Shown piece by piece: positions 37,001 through 45,819 of a DNA stretch of 64,000 nt (position 1 is the stretch's first letter; every line of letters begins with the position of its first letter). A program made the position numbers and the translations under genes. Below the pieces are notes generated by a model. The model did no database searches. It was not told the origin of the DNA and worked only from the letters and a program-made list of their open reading frames with translations. The DNA is from DATAZK01 sp965199805 (GTDB lineage Bacteria > Actinomycetota > Actinomycetes > Frankiales > Frankiaceae). The stretch is taken from positions 1,054,001-1,118,000 of the forward strand of contig CBDATO010000001.1 of NCBI GenBank assembly GCA_965199805.1, given 5' to 3'.

Positions 37001-38746
37001 ATGTCGGTGTTGACGCCCGAGGCGCTGGAGCGCAAGGAGGGCACCTCCTACAAGTGGATCGCGCTGTCGAACACGACGCTCGGTGTGCTGATGGTGACGA
37101 TCAACGGATCGATCCTGCTGATCGCGCTCCCCGACATCTTCAAGGGCATCAAGCTCGATCCGCTGAAGCCCGAGAACACCAGCTTCCTGCTCTGGCTGAT
37201 CATGGGCTTCCTGGTCGTGACGGCCGTCCTGGTGGTGAGCTTCGGGCGGATCGGCGACATGTACGGCCGGGTGAAGATGTACAACCTCGGCTTCGCCGTC
37301 TTCACCTTCTTCTCGATCCTGCTGTCCGTCACGTGGATGACCGGCGCCGCGGCGGCGTGGTGGCTGATCATCATGCGGGTGCTGCAGGGGGTCGGCGGCG
37401 CGTTCCTGTTCGCCAACTCGAGCGCGATCCTCACCGATGCGTTCCCGGCCGACCAGCGCGGCCTCGCGCTCGGCATCAACAACGTCGCCGGCATCGCGGG
37501 GTCCTTCATCGGCCTGGTCATCGGCGGTGTGCTGGCGCCGATCAACTGGCACCTGATCTTCCTGGTCTCGGTGCCGTTCGGCGTCTTCGGGACCGTCTGG
37601 GCGTACCTCAAGCTGGTCGACACCGGCAAGCGGCAGAAGGCCGAACTCGACTGGTGGGGCAACATCACGTTCGCCGTCGGGCTGATCGCGGTGCTGGTCG
37701 GCATCACGTACGGGATCCAGCCGTACGGCGGCCACACCATGGGCTGGACGAACCCGTACGTGCTGGGAGCGATCTTCGGCGGAATCGCGGTGCTGGTCGC
37801 CTTCGTGCTGATCGAGCAGCGCGTGAAGGACCCGATGTTCCACCTGGACCTCTTCAGGATCCGGGCGTTCACCGCCGGCAACGTCGCCAGCCTGCTGTCG
37901 GCGCTCGGCCGTGGTGGCCTGCAGTTCATCCTGATCATCTGGCTGCAGGGCATCTGGCTGCCGCAGCACGGCTACAGCTTCGAGCGCACGCCGCTGTGGG
38001 CCGGCATCTACCTGCTGCCGCTCACCGTCGGCTTCCTGCTGTCTGCGCCGGTGTCCGGGATCCTGTCCGACCGCTTCGGCGCCCGGCCGTTCGCGACCGG
38101 CGGGATGGTGCTCGCCGCGATCAGCTTCGCCCTGCTGCTGGTGCTGCCGGTGGACTTCAACTACTTCGCGTTCGCGGCGATCCTCGTGCTGAACGGCATC
38201 GGCATGGGCATGTTCGGCTCGCCCAACCGGGCCGGGATCATGAACTCCATCCCGGCCCGCCAGCGCGGCGCCGGCGCGGGCATGGCCGCGACGTTCCAGA
38301 ACTCGGCGACGGTGCTGTCGATCGGCATCTTCTTCACGCTGATGATCCTCGGCCTGGCGTCCTCACTCGGCGGGGCGCTGCACGACGGGCTGACCGCCCA
38401 AGGCGTGTCGGCGGCCGACGCGTCGCGGATCTCGCAGCTGCCGCCGGTGGCCACGCTCTTCGCCTCGCTGCTCGGCTACAACCCGATCCAGCAGCTGCTC
38501 GGCCCGTCGGCGGCCAGCCTGCCGAGCGCCAACCGCGACTACCTCACCGGCCGCGACTTCTTCCCGCACCTGATCTCCGGGCCGTTCCACGACGGGCTGC
38601 AGGTGGCGTTCCTGTTCGCCATCGTGGCCTGCCTGGTGGCGGCGTGGGCGTCGTGGCTGCGCGGCGGGAAGTACCACGCGGACGACGCCGAGCTCCCCGA
38701 TGCCCCTGCTCAGGCTCCGATGGTCGCCGGGGCGCGCACCGCCTGA
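37001..38746 (+). CDS. MFS transporter, DHA2-type drug exporter
   Basis: This 581-residue protein has about 14 membrane helices. The DHA2 features are LVVSFGRIGDMYGRVKMYN (loop 2-3), RVLQGVGGAFLFANSSAIL and the motif-C-like GIAGSFIGLVIGGVLAPINW. It has an unusually long N-terminal segment before the first helix, and a loop near the C-terminal end of about 95 residues between helices 13 and 14 (DGLTAQGVSAADASRISQLP onward). It likely exports a toxic compound with protons. Its 3' end overlaps the next, convergent exporter gene by 37 bp. Confidence 0.9.
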   Translation: MSVLTPEALERKEGTSYKWIALSNTTLGVLMVTINGSILLIALPDIFKGIKLDPLKPENTSFLLWLIMGFLVVTAVLVVSFGRIGDMYGRVKMYNLGFAVFTFFSILLSVTWMTGAAAAWWLIIMRVLQGVGGAFLFANSSAILTDAFPADQRGLALGINNVAGIAGSFIGLVIGGVLAPINWHLIFLVSVPFGVFGTVWAYLKLVDTGKRQKAELDWWGNITFAVGLIAVLVGITYGIQPYGGHTMGWTNPYVLGAIFGGIAVLVAFVLIEQRVKDPMFHLDLFRIRAFTAGNVASLLSALGRGGLQFILIIWLQGIWLPQHGYSFERTPLWAGIYLLPLTVGFLLSAPVSGILSDRFGARPFATGGMVLAAISFALLLVLPVDFNYFAFAAILVLNGIGMGMFGSPNRAGIMNSIPARQRGAGAGMAATFQNSATVLSIGIFFTLMILGLASSLGGALHDGLTAQGVSAADASRISQLPPVATLFASLLGYNPIQQLLGPSAASLPSANRDYLTGRDFFPHLISGPFHDGLQVAFLFAIVACLVAAWASWLRGGKYHADDAELPDAPAQAPMVAGARTA

Positions 38747-40128
38747 CGCTGCCGGCGCCACGACACCCCGAGCTGCAGGCAGACGACGGCGGCGGCCAGG
38801 TTCGCCGCGGCGGCCGCGATCCAGCCGTGCTGGTAGGCGGCCCGGGCGGCGGCCTCGGTCGCCGGGGTGCCGAGGATCGTCACCAGGATCGCGACACCGA
38901 GCGCGGAGGCGACCTGCCGGCTGGTGTTGACGATCGCCGAGCCGGTGCCGAACCGCTCGGCCGGCAGCGCGGTCGACGCCGTCGAGATGAGCGTCGGCAG
39001 CGCGAGGCCCACCCCGATGCCGGTCAGCAGCATCGCCGGGAGCATCTCGGTGGCGTAGTGCGGGGTGGCGCCGGCGTACGCGACCCGCCACAGCAGCCCG
39101 GCCGCGACGAGCAGGTTGCCGAGCGCGGCGACCGAGCCCGCGCCGAAGCGGCGGACGAGCCCGCCCGCGCCGATGGCGAGCAGCGGCACCATCGCCGGCC
39201 CCGGGGCGAGCGCCAGGCCGGTGCGGATGGCCGAGTAGTGCCAGATCTCCTGGCACCAGAGCACGTTCGACAGCAGCATCGCGGCGAAGCCCAGGCTGAA
39301 GAGGAAGACGGCCGCGGTGGCCGCGCCGTAGCGCGGGATGCGGAAGAGCGTCAGCTCGACGAGCGGGCGCTCGTGGCGCAGGCAGCGCGCGAGGAACCAG
39401 CCGAGTGCCACCACCGCAGCGGCGAACAGCCCGATCGTGCGCGGCGACGTCCAGCCCCAGCTGGGGGCCTCCACCAGCGCGCCGGTGAGGGCGGCGATGC
39501 CCGCGGTGAGCAGGCCGGCGCCGAGCAGGTCGGGGAGCGGCTCGCGATCGCTGCCGGCCGGGTGCGGGAGCACACGGTGGCCGACGACCAGCGCGGCGAG
39601 GCCTACCGGCAGGTTGACCAGGAAGACCCAGCGCCAGTCGGCCTGCACCAGCAGGCCGCCGACGACCGGGCCGAGCGCGGCCGAGACCCCGCCGATCGCG
39701 GCCCACCCGCGCACCGCCGCGCCGCGGCGGGCGACCGGGGTGGCGGCGAGCAGCAGGGCGAGCGAGGTCGGGATGAGCGCCGCGGCACCGGCCGCCTGCA
39801 GCACCCGCGCGATGATCAGCACCCCGAGGTTGGGGGCGGCGGCGCACAGCGCCGAGGCCGCCGTGAAGATCGCCGTCCCGGCGAGGAAGACGCGGCGTTG
39901 GCCGATGCGGTCACCGAGCCGGCCGGCCGCGACCAGCAGCGCCGCGAAGCCGATCGCGTACGCGTTCAGCACCCATGACAGCCGGGCGAGCGAGCCGCCG
40001 AAGTCCGTGCCGATGCTCGGCAGCGCGACGTTCACGATGAACAGGTCGAGGTTCGACATGAAGATCGCCGCTGCGACCACGAGGAACACGGCTCGTGACC
40101 GTCGTAAGTTTGGTTCTCCAACTGACAT
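38710..40128 (-). CDS. MFS transporter, DHA2-type, with divergent HxlR regulator
   Basis: This 472-residue protein has about 14 membrane helices and starts at ATG 40128; the frame is open well upstream, but there it runs through the regulator gene on the other strand. Motifs: NLDLFIVNVALPSIG in helix 1, LVAAGRLGDRIGQRR, and RVLQAAGAAALIPTSLALL. It is shorter than the neighbouring exporter and not closely alike, so they are not a recent duplication. The HxlR gene 48 bp away probably controls it in response to the exported compound. Confidence 0.9.
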   Translation of the reverse strand: MSVGEPNLRRSRAVFLVVAAAIFMSNLDLFIVNVALPSIGTDFGGSLARLSWVLNAYAIGFAALLVAAGRLGDRIGQRRVFLAGTAIFTAASALCAAAPNLGVLIIARVLQAAGAAALIPTSLALLLAATPVARRGAAVRGWAAIGGVSAALGPVVGGLLVQADWRWVFLVNLPVGLAALVVGHRVLPHPAGSDREPLPDLLGAGLLTAGIAALTGALVEAPSWGWTSPRTIGLFAAAVVALGWFLARCLRHERPLVELTLFRIPRYGAATAAVFLFSLGFAAMLLSNVLWCQEIWHYSAIRTGLALAPGPAMVPLLAIGAGGLVRRFGAGSVAALGNLLVAAGLLWRVAYAGATPHYATEMLPAMLLTGIGVGLALPTLISTASTALPAERFGTGSAIVNTSRQVASALGVAILVTILGTPATEAAARAAYQHGWIAAAAANLAAAVVCLQLGVSWRRQRQAVRAPATIGA

Positions 40129-40176
40129 GAGCCGGGACGCTAGCGCATATCGGTTTGAAATGGCAACCTTGTACGT

Positions 40177-40686
40177 GTGCACACCGAGAACGGCGGAGCT
40201 CCGCTGCCCCGGCAGGCGCTGGAGGGTCAGACGATCCCCGGCCGGCCCTGCCCCGTCGCCGCGTCGCTCGCGCTGGTCGGCGAGAAGTGGTCGCTGCTCG
40301 CGCTGCGTGAGGTCTTCTACGGCAACCACCGCTTCACCGACATCGCCCGCAACACGGGGGCCCCGCGCGACCGGCTGGCCGCCCGGCTGAAGGCGCTCGT
40401 CGAGTCGGGCGTGCTCGAGCAGCGCCAGTACGAGAGCAGCCCGCCGCGCTTCGACTACCACCTGACGCCCGCCGGCCAGGCGCTGCAGCCGGTCATCCGC
40501 GCGCTGGTGCACTGGGGCAACGAGTGGGCCGTCGAGGAGCCGCGGGTCGAGCTGCAGCACGGCGACCACGCGTATGAGCCGGTCGCGCTCTGCGACTGCT
40601 GCGGTGAGCGGGTGGCCCAGAGCGACCTGCACGTCAAGGTGCTCGCGCCCGGTTGGCGCCGGGAGGGCCGCGTCGGCACCGACTGA
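40177..40686 (+). CDS. HxlR-family transcriptional regulator with a Cys cluster
   Basis: This is a 169-residue protein. The HxlR winged helix is at about 20-115: GRPCPVAASLALVGEKWSLL with the conserved Cys and Trp, then FTDIARNTGAPRDRLAARLK and the wing ending RFDYHLTPAGQAL. After it come 50 extra residues with a CDCCGE motif, which may bind metal or sense thiol stress. It is divergent from the DHA2 exporter and very likely its repressor or activator. A near-palindrome (AGTTTGG-TTCT-CCAACT) overlaps the exporter's first codons. Confidence 0.88.
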   Translation: MHTENGGAPLPRQALEGQTIPGRPCPVAASLALVGEKWSLLALREVFYGNHRFTDIARNTGAPRDRLAARLKALVESGVLEQRQYESSPPRFDYHLTPAGQALQPVIRALVHWGNEWAVEEPRVELQHGDHAYEPVALCDCCGERVAQSDLHVKVLAPGWRREGRVGTD

Positions 40687-40718
40687 TCGAGGCATGGGCG
40701 CTCGATAACCTGCAACGG

Positions 40719-41522
40719 GTGTCCCCCGTGCTCGAGGTGTCCGGTGTCGACTTCATCCGCTCCGGGCGGTATCTGCTCGCGGACGTCGACCTGACCGTCG
40801 AGCGCGGGCAGCACTGGGTGCTGATCGGCCCGAACGGTGCCGGCAAGTCGACGCTGCTGAAGCTGCTCGGCGCGCACGCCCACCCCTCGCGCGGCACCGT
40901 GCGGGTGCTGGGTCGCCAGCTCGGCCGGGTCGACATGCGTGAGCTGCGTACGCACATCGGCTACGTCGACCCCCGCCACCCGCTGGACTGGCCGCTCACG
41001 GTGCACGAGGTGGTGCTGACCGGCGCGACGATGACCATCGCCATCCAGCAGCGCTGGCGGGCGACCCCGGCGCAGCACGAGCAGGCCGACCAGCTGATCG
41101 ACGTGCTCGGCATGACCGCGCTGCGTGACGCCAAGTGGCAGACCCTCTCCTCGGGCGAGCGCGGCCGCGCCCTGATCGCCCGCGCGCTCATGCCGGAGCC
41201 GGCCCTGTTGCTGCTCGACGAGCCGGCCACCGGGCTCGACCTCGCCGCCCGCGAGCAGCTGCTGTCCGGGTTGGACGGCCTGCGTACGCAGCACCCCGAC
41301 CTCGCCAGCGTGCTGGTCACGCATCACCTCGAGGAGATCCCGGCGAGCACCACGTCGGCGGTGCTGCTGCGCGACGGGCGCATCGTCGCGCAGGGCGCGG
41401 TCGACGACGTCATCACCAGCGACAACGTGAGCACGACCTTCGACCACCCGGTCCGCATCACCCGGGCGGACGGGCGCTGGCAGGCCCGCGCCATGCCAGG
41501 ATCGCCGTATGTCCGCCCCTGA
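40719..41522 (+). CDS. Stand-alone ABC transporter ATP-binding protein
   Basis: This 267-residue ATPase starts at GTG 40719. Walker A is GPNGAGKST, the Q-loop region follows, the signature is LSSGERGRALIARAL, Walker B is LLLLDEPATGLD, and the switch His is in VTHHLEE. The signature deviates from LSGGQ in a way shared with the YlmA/ModF-like group. No permease gene is adjacent, so the membrane partner is unknown or absent. Its last 14 bp overlap the purine nucleoside phosphorylase gene. Confidence 0.9.
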   Translation: MSPVLEVSGVDFIRSGRYLLADVDLTVERGQHWVLIGPNGAGKSTLLKLLGAHAHPSRGTVRVLGRQLGRVDMRELRTHIGYVDPRHPLDWPLTVHEVVLTGATMTIAIQQRWRATPAQHEQADQLIDVLGMTALRDAKWQTLSSGERGRALIARALMPEPALLLLDEPATGLDLAAREQLLSGLDGLRTQHPDLASVLVTHHLEEIPASTTSAVLLRDGRIVAQGAVDDVITSDNVSTTFDHPVRITRADGRWQARAMPGSPYVRP

Positions 41523-42297
41523 CGCCCAGGCCTCCGCCGCCCGCCTCGCCGAGCTGACCGGAGTGCCGCGCCACGACGTCGCGGTCGTGCTCGGCTCCGG
41601 CTGGCGGCCCGCCGCCGACCTGCTCGGCACCCCCGCGGCGGAGTTCGACGTCACCGAGCTCGGCGGCTTCCCGGCGACGCAGGTCATCGGGCACAGCAGC
41701 AGCGTGCGGTCGATCGAGGTCGGCGGCCGGCGGGTGCTGCTCTTCCTCGGCCGGGTGCACGCGTACGAGGGTCACGACCTGGCCGTCACGACGCATGGCG
41801 TACGCACCGCCTGCGCGGCCGGTGTCGGCACCGTCGTGCTCACGAACGCCGCCGGCGGGCTGCGCAAGGGGCTCACGGTGGGTCAGGCCGTGCTGATCAG
41901 CGACCACCTCAACATGACGATGCGTACGCCGCTCGTCGGCGCGCGGTTCGTCGACCTCACCGAGGCCTACAGCAAGCGCCTGCGCGAGCTCGCCCGCAGC
42001 GTCGACCCGAGCCTCGAGGAGGGCGTCTACGCGATGATGCCCGGCCCGCAGTTCGAGACCCCCGCCGAGATCCGGATGCTGCAGGTCATCGGCGCCGACC
42101 TGGTCGGGATGTCGACCGTGCACGAGGTGATCGCCGCCCGGGCGGAGGGCGCCGAGGTGCTCGGCCTGTCGCTGGTGACCAACCTCGCCGCCGGCCTGTC
42201 GGGCGAGCCGCTCAACCACCTCGAGGTGATCGAGGCCGGAAATGCCGCGGCCGAGCGGATGGGCGGGCTGCTCGCCGAGGTCATCCGCCGCTTGTGA
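41509..42297 (+). CDS. Purine nucleoside phosphorylase
   Basis: This 262-residue enzyme of the trimeric PNP family splits inosine or guanosine with phosphate into base and ribose-1-phosphate. VAVVLGSGWRPAADLL carries the phosphate-binding loop, GRVHAYEGHD the catalytic His and Glu, TNAAGGLRKG the base pocket entry, and MPGPQFETPAEIRML with VGMSTVHEVI the purine and ribose site. Next to pmmB, upp, deoC and add it forms a nucleoside salvage group. It overlaps pmmB by GTGA. Confidence 0.92.
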   Translation: MSAPDAQASAARLAELTGVPRHDVAVVLGSGWRPAADLLGTPAAEFDVTELGGFPATQVIGHSSSVRSIEVGGRRVLLFLGRVHAYEGHDLAVTTHGVRTACAAGVGTVVLTNAAGGLRKGLTVGQAVLISDHLNMTMRTPLVGARFVDLTEAYSKRLRELARSVDPSLEEGVYAMMPGPQFETPAEIRMLQVIGADLVGMSTVHEVIAARAEGAEVLGLSLVTNLAAGLSGEPLNHLEVIEAGNAAAERMGGLLAEVIRRL

Positions 42298-43895
42298 GTG
42301 ACCTGGACGAGCGGGTACGCGCATGGTTGGCCGGCGACCCGGATCCTGACGACCGGGCCGAGCTCACCGACCTGCTCGAGCGCGGGGAGACGGACGAGCT
42401 CGCCGAACGGTTCGCGGCGCCGTTGGCTTTCGGCACCGCCGGCCTGCGCGGGCCGCTGCGCGCCGGGCCGAACGGGATGAACGTGGCCGTGGTGCGCCGC
42501 GCCGCCGCCGGGCTGGCCGCATACCTACCCGCTGGTGCCCGGGTCGTCATCGGCTACGACGCCCGCCACCGCAGCGAGCGCTTCGCCGTCGAGAGCGCCC
42601 GGGTGCTGGCCGGCGCCGGGCTCGACGTCGCCCTGCTGCCCGGCCCGGTGCCGACCCCGGTCCTCGCGTACGCGGTGCGCCGCCGCGGCGCCGATGCCGG
42701 CGTCATGGTGACCGCGAGCCACAACCCGCCGCAGGACAACGGCTACAAGGTCTACCTCGGCCCGTCACAGCTGGTGCCACCCGCGGACGGCCTCATCGAG
42801 CAGGCCATCGCGGAGGCTCCACCGGCGAACGCGCTGCCGGAGTCCGACGCGTACGTCACCCTCGACGACACGCTGCGCACCGGCTACGCGAGCGAGATCG
42901 CCGGGCTCAGCCGCACCCCGGCCCGTGACCTGCGCATCGCCTACACCCCGCTGCACGGGGTGGGCGCCCGCACGATGCTCGACGCCTTCGCCGCGGCCGG
43001 CTTCGCCCCGCCCGCCGTCGTGGCCGAGCAGGCGACGCCCGACCCGGACTTCCCGACCGTCGCCTTCCCCAACCCGGAGGAGCCGGGAGCGACCGACCTG
43101 CTGCTGGCGCTGGCCGCGGCCGTCGGTGCCGACGTCGCCATCGCGAACGATCCCGACGCCGACCGGTGCGCGGTGGCCGAGGACGGCCGGCTGCTGACCG
43201 GCGACGAGCTCGGCCTGCTGCTCGGCGACCACGTGCTGCGCCACTCCCCGCCCGGCTCGGTGGTGGCGACCACCATCGTGTCGTCGTCGGCGCTGACCGC
43301 CCTCGCGGACGCACGCGGCGCCCGTTGCGTCACCACGCTCACCGGCTTCAAGTGGCTCGCCCGGGCCGGCGGGCCGGAGCTGGTCTTCGCGTACGAGGAG
43401 GCGCTCGGCTACGCCGTCGGGCTCGACCTCGTCCGCGACAAGGACGGCATGAGCGCGGCCCTGGCTGTCGCCGAGCTGGCCGCGGACCTCAAGGCCACCG
43501 GACGCACGCTGCGCGACCGGCTCGACGAGCTCGCCGCCGAGCTCGGCCTGTACGCGACGCGTCCGCTCTCGGTACGGCTGGCGCACCCCCGTGACGGCGC
43601 GCGGGTCGTCGAGGCGTTGTGCACCCGGGCGCCGGAGAGCTTCGCCGGCCGCCGGGTACGCGCGGTGCACGACCTGGCGCACCCGCGCGCCGGGCTGCCG
43701 CCGACCGAGGGCGTACGGCTCGAGCTCGACGGCGCCCGCATCGTCGTACGCCCGAGCGGGACCGAGCCCAAGCTGAAGGCGTACCTGGAGGTCGTGGTGC
43801 CGGCCGCCGACGTACGCGCCGACCCCGCCGCCGCCCGGGCCCGCGCCGAAGCCGACCTGGACCGGATCGCGGCCGAGCTGCGACCTCTGCTCTAG
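42294..43895 (+). CDS. pmmB: Phosphosugar mutase (PmmB type; phosphoglucomutase/phosphomannomutase family)
   Basis: This 533-residue four-domain mutase has the catalytic Ser in VTASHNPPQDNGYK, FGTAGLRGPL near the N-terminus, the metal loop NDPDADRCAV, the sugar loop GFKWLAR followed by EEALGYAVG, and the phosphate loop RPSGTEPKLKAYLEV. In this context it may convert ribose-1-phosphate or deoxyribose-1-phosphate, made by the phosphorylase, to the 5-phosphate, which deoC can then cleave. That role is inferred from the neighbours. It starts at GTG 42294, and its TAG stop lies in a CTAG shared with the convergent upp gene. Confidence 0.92.
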   Translation: MSDLDERVRAWLAGDPDPDDRAELTDLLERGETDELAERFAAPLAFGTAGLRGPLRAGPNGMNVAVVRRAAAGLAAYLPAGARVVIGYDARHRSERFAVESARVLAGAGLDVALLPGPVPTPVLAYAVRRRGADAGVMVTASHNPPQDNGYKVYLGPSQLVPPADGLIEQAIAEAPPANALPESDAYVTLDDTLRTGYASEIAGLSRTPARDLRIAYTPLHGVGARTMLDAFAAAGFAPPAVVAEQATPDPDFPTVAFPNPEEPGATDLLLALAAAVGADVAIANDPDADRCAVAEDGRLLTGDELGLLLGDHVLRHSPPGSVVATTIVSSSALTALADARGARCVTTLTGFKWLARAGGPELVFAYEEALGYAVGLDLVRDKDGMSAALAVAELAADLKATGRTLRDRLDELAAELGLYATRPLSVRLAHPRDGARVVEALCTRAPESFAGRRVRAVHDLAHPRAGLPPTEGVRLELDGARIVVRPSGTEPKLKAYLEVVVPAADVRADPAAARARAEADLDRIAAELRPLL

Positions 43896-44515
43896 ATCGC
43901 GCCGAACTGGCGGTCGCCCGCGTCGCCGAGCCCCGGGACGATGTACGCGCTCTCGTTGAGGTGGGTGTCGACCGACGCGGTGACCACCCGCAGCGGCAGG
44001 CCGCTCGCCCGTAGCCGCTCGAGGCCCTCGGGGGCGGCGAGCACGCTGACGACGATGACCTCCTCGGCGCCGCGGTCGACCAGCAGCTTCACGCAGTGCA
44101 GCAACGACCCGCCGGTCGCGATCATCGGGTCGAGCACCAGGGCCCGGCGGCCGGTGAGATCGGCGGGGAGCGACTCCAGGTAGGCGCGGGCCTGGTGGGT
44201 GGTCTCGTCGCGGGCCAGGCCGACGAAGCCCATCTGCGCCTCCGGCAGCAGCGCCGCCGCCGCGGTGGCCATGCCGAGGCCCGCGCGGAGCACCGGCACC
44301 AGGAGCGGCGGGTCGGCGAGCCGGGCACCGTCGGTGTCGACGAGCGGCGTACGCACCGTGATGACCTCACGGGCGAGGTTGCGCGTCGCCTCGTAGACCA
44401 GCATGGTCGCGAGGTCGGACAGCGCCGCCCGGAAGACGGCACGGTCGTTGCGCTCGTCCCGCAATTGGGTCAGGCGCACGGCTGCGAGCGGATGATCGAC
44501 GACGAGGACGTCCAC
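43892..44515 (-). CDS. upp: Uracil phosphoribosyltransferase
   Basis: This 207-residue enzyme makes UMP from uracil and PRPP. The start is GTG 44515 (VDVLVVDHPLAAVRLTQLRD), which matches the family's N-terminus; the frame is open further upstream. The PRPP motif is LVLDPMIATGGSLLHCVKLL, the N-terminal RTPLVDTDGARL follows the family pattern, and the uracil loop YIVPGLGDAGDR closes the protein. It belongs with the surrounding salvage genes though it lies on the opposite strand. Confidence 0.94.
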   Translation of the reverse strand: MDVLVVDHPLAAVRLTQLRDERNDRAVFRAALSDLATMLVYEATRNLAREVITVRTPLVDTDGARLADPPLLVPVLRAGLGMATAAAALLPEAQMGFVGLARDETTHQARAYLESLPADLTGRRALVLDPMIATGGSLLHCVKLLVDRGAEEVIVVSVLAAPEGLERLRASGLPLRVVTASVDTHLNESAYIVPGLGDAGDRQFGAI

Positions 44516-44544
44516 GCTCGCAGCTTGCCAGGAGCTGTGGCAGC

Positions 44545-45246
44545 GTGCGGCGAGTGACCCGCAGCCGCCACGACGTCGCCCGCACCATCGACCACACGCT
44601 GCTGAAGCCTGAGGCGACCGCGGCCCAGATCGCGGCGCTCTGCCTCGAGGCCACGCAGCTCGGCGTGGCGGCGGTGTGCGTGTCACCCACGCGGGTCGCG
44701 CTCGCCGACAGCGAGCTCACCGAGCTGGTCGATCTGGACGACGGCCTGCCGCAGATCGCCGTCGCGTCCGTCATCGGCTTCCCGTCCGGCGCCCACCTCA
44801 CCGTGGTCAAGGCGGCGGAGGCCGAGCAGGCCGTCCAGTCCGGCGCGAACGAGATCGACATGGTCATCGACCTGGGCGCGGCCGCCGAGGGGCACTGGTC
44901 GGCGGTCGAGCGCGACATCGCGGCGGTGCGCCGCGCCAGCGGTACGGCCGTGCTGAAGGTGATCATCGAGAGCGCCCTGCTGGACGCCGCCGCGATCGTC
45001 GCCGCCTGCCGCGCGAGCGAGGCGGCCGGCGCCGACTTCGTGAAGACCTCGACCGGCTTCCATCCCGCCGGCGGGGCGGGCCTCGACGCGGTGCGCCTCA
45101 TGGCCGAGACGGTCGGCGGGCGGCTCGGGGTCAAGGCGAGCGGCGGCATCCGTATGGGCGCCGACGCCATCGCCTACCTGGAAGCGGGCGCGACCCGGCT
45201 CGGCCTGTCCGCCTCACGCGCGGTGCTGGACTCGCTCCCCGACTGA
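44545..45246 (+). CDS. deoC: Deoxyribose-phosphate aldolase
   Basis: This enzyme of about 233 residues splits 2-deoxyribose-5-phosphate into glyceraldehyde-3-phosphate and acetaldehyde. The barrel begins IDHTLLKPEA. The catalytic Asp is in GANEIDMVIDLG, the Schiff-base Lys in DFVKTSTGFHPAGG, and the second Lys in GVKASGGIR. It starts at GTG 44545, or at the GTG three codons later. It is divergent from upp (29 bp) and overlaps the convergent tag gene by 33 bp. Confidence 0.93.
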   Translation: MRRVTRSRHDVARTIDHTLLKPEATAAQIAALCLEATQLGVAAVCVSPTRVALADSELTELVDLDDGLPQIAVASVIGFPSGAHLTVVKAAEAEQAVQSGANEIDMVIDLGAAAEGHWSAVERDIAAVRRASGTAVLKVIIESALLDAAAIVAACRASEAAGADFVKTSTGFHPAGGAGLDAVRLMAETVGGRLGVKASGGIRMGADAIAYLEAGATRLGLSASRAVLDSLPD

Positions 45247-45819
45247 GCGCAACGCCGCCTGGCGTTCGTTCTCCACCGCGGAGCGCACCGGGCAGTCGGT
45301 GAGGTGGTCGTTCACGACACCGCAGGCCTGCATCGCCGCGTACGCGGTCGTCGGCCCGACGAAGACGAAGCCGCGCTTGCGCAGCTGCTTGGACAGCGTC
45401 AGCGACTCGGGGGTCGTGGCCGCGACCTCGGCGAGGGTGGACGGCGCCCCGGACGCACCCGCCCCGGCCCAGAACAGGTCGGCCAACCGCTCCCCCGCGG
45501 CGTGCAGGGCGACGAGCGCGCGGGCGTTCGTGATCACCGCCTCGATCTTGCGGCGGTGGCGGATGATCCGGGCGTCCAGCAGAAGTCGTTCGACGTCGGG
45601 CTCGCCGAAGTCGGCGACAGCGGTCGGCTCGAAGCCGGCGAAGTCCTCGCGGAACGCCGGCCGCTTGGCGAGCACCGTGCGCCACGACAGCCCGGACTGC
45701 ATGCCCTCGAGGCACATCCGCTCGTACAGGCCGGTCTCGGTGACGACGGGCCGGCCCCACTCGTCGTCGTGGTAGGCCGTCATCAGCGGGTCGGTGCCGG
45801 TCAGCCAGCAGGGCGGCAT
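45214..45819 (-). CDS. tag: DNA-3-methyladenine glycosylase I
   Basis: This 201-residue repair enzyme excises 3-methyladenine from DNA. The zinc site that defines the Tag family is present: Cys near the N-terminus (PPCWL), His in YHDDEWGRPV, and the C-terminal His and Cys in NDHLTDCP. The helix-hairpin-helix region and SGLSWRTVLAKRPAFREDF are typical. It follows add by one base on the same strand, so both are probably transcribed together. Confidence 0.94.
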   Translation of the reverse strand: MPPCWLTGTDPLMTAYHDDEWGRPVVTETGLYERMCLEGMQSGLSWRTVLAKRPAFREDFAGFEPTAVADFGEPDVERLLLDARIIRHRRKIEAVITNARALVALHAAGERLADLFWAGAGASGAPSTLAEVAATTPESLTLSKQLRKRGFVFVGPTTAYAAMQACGVVNDHLTDCPVRSAVENERQAALRSVGERVQHRA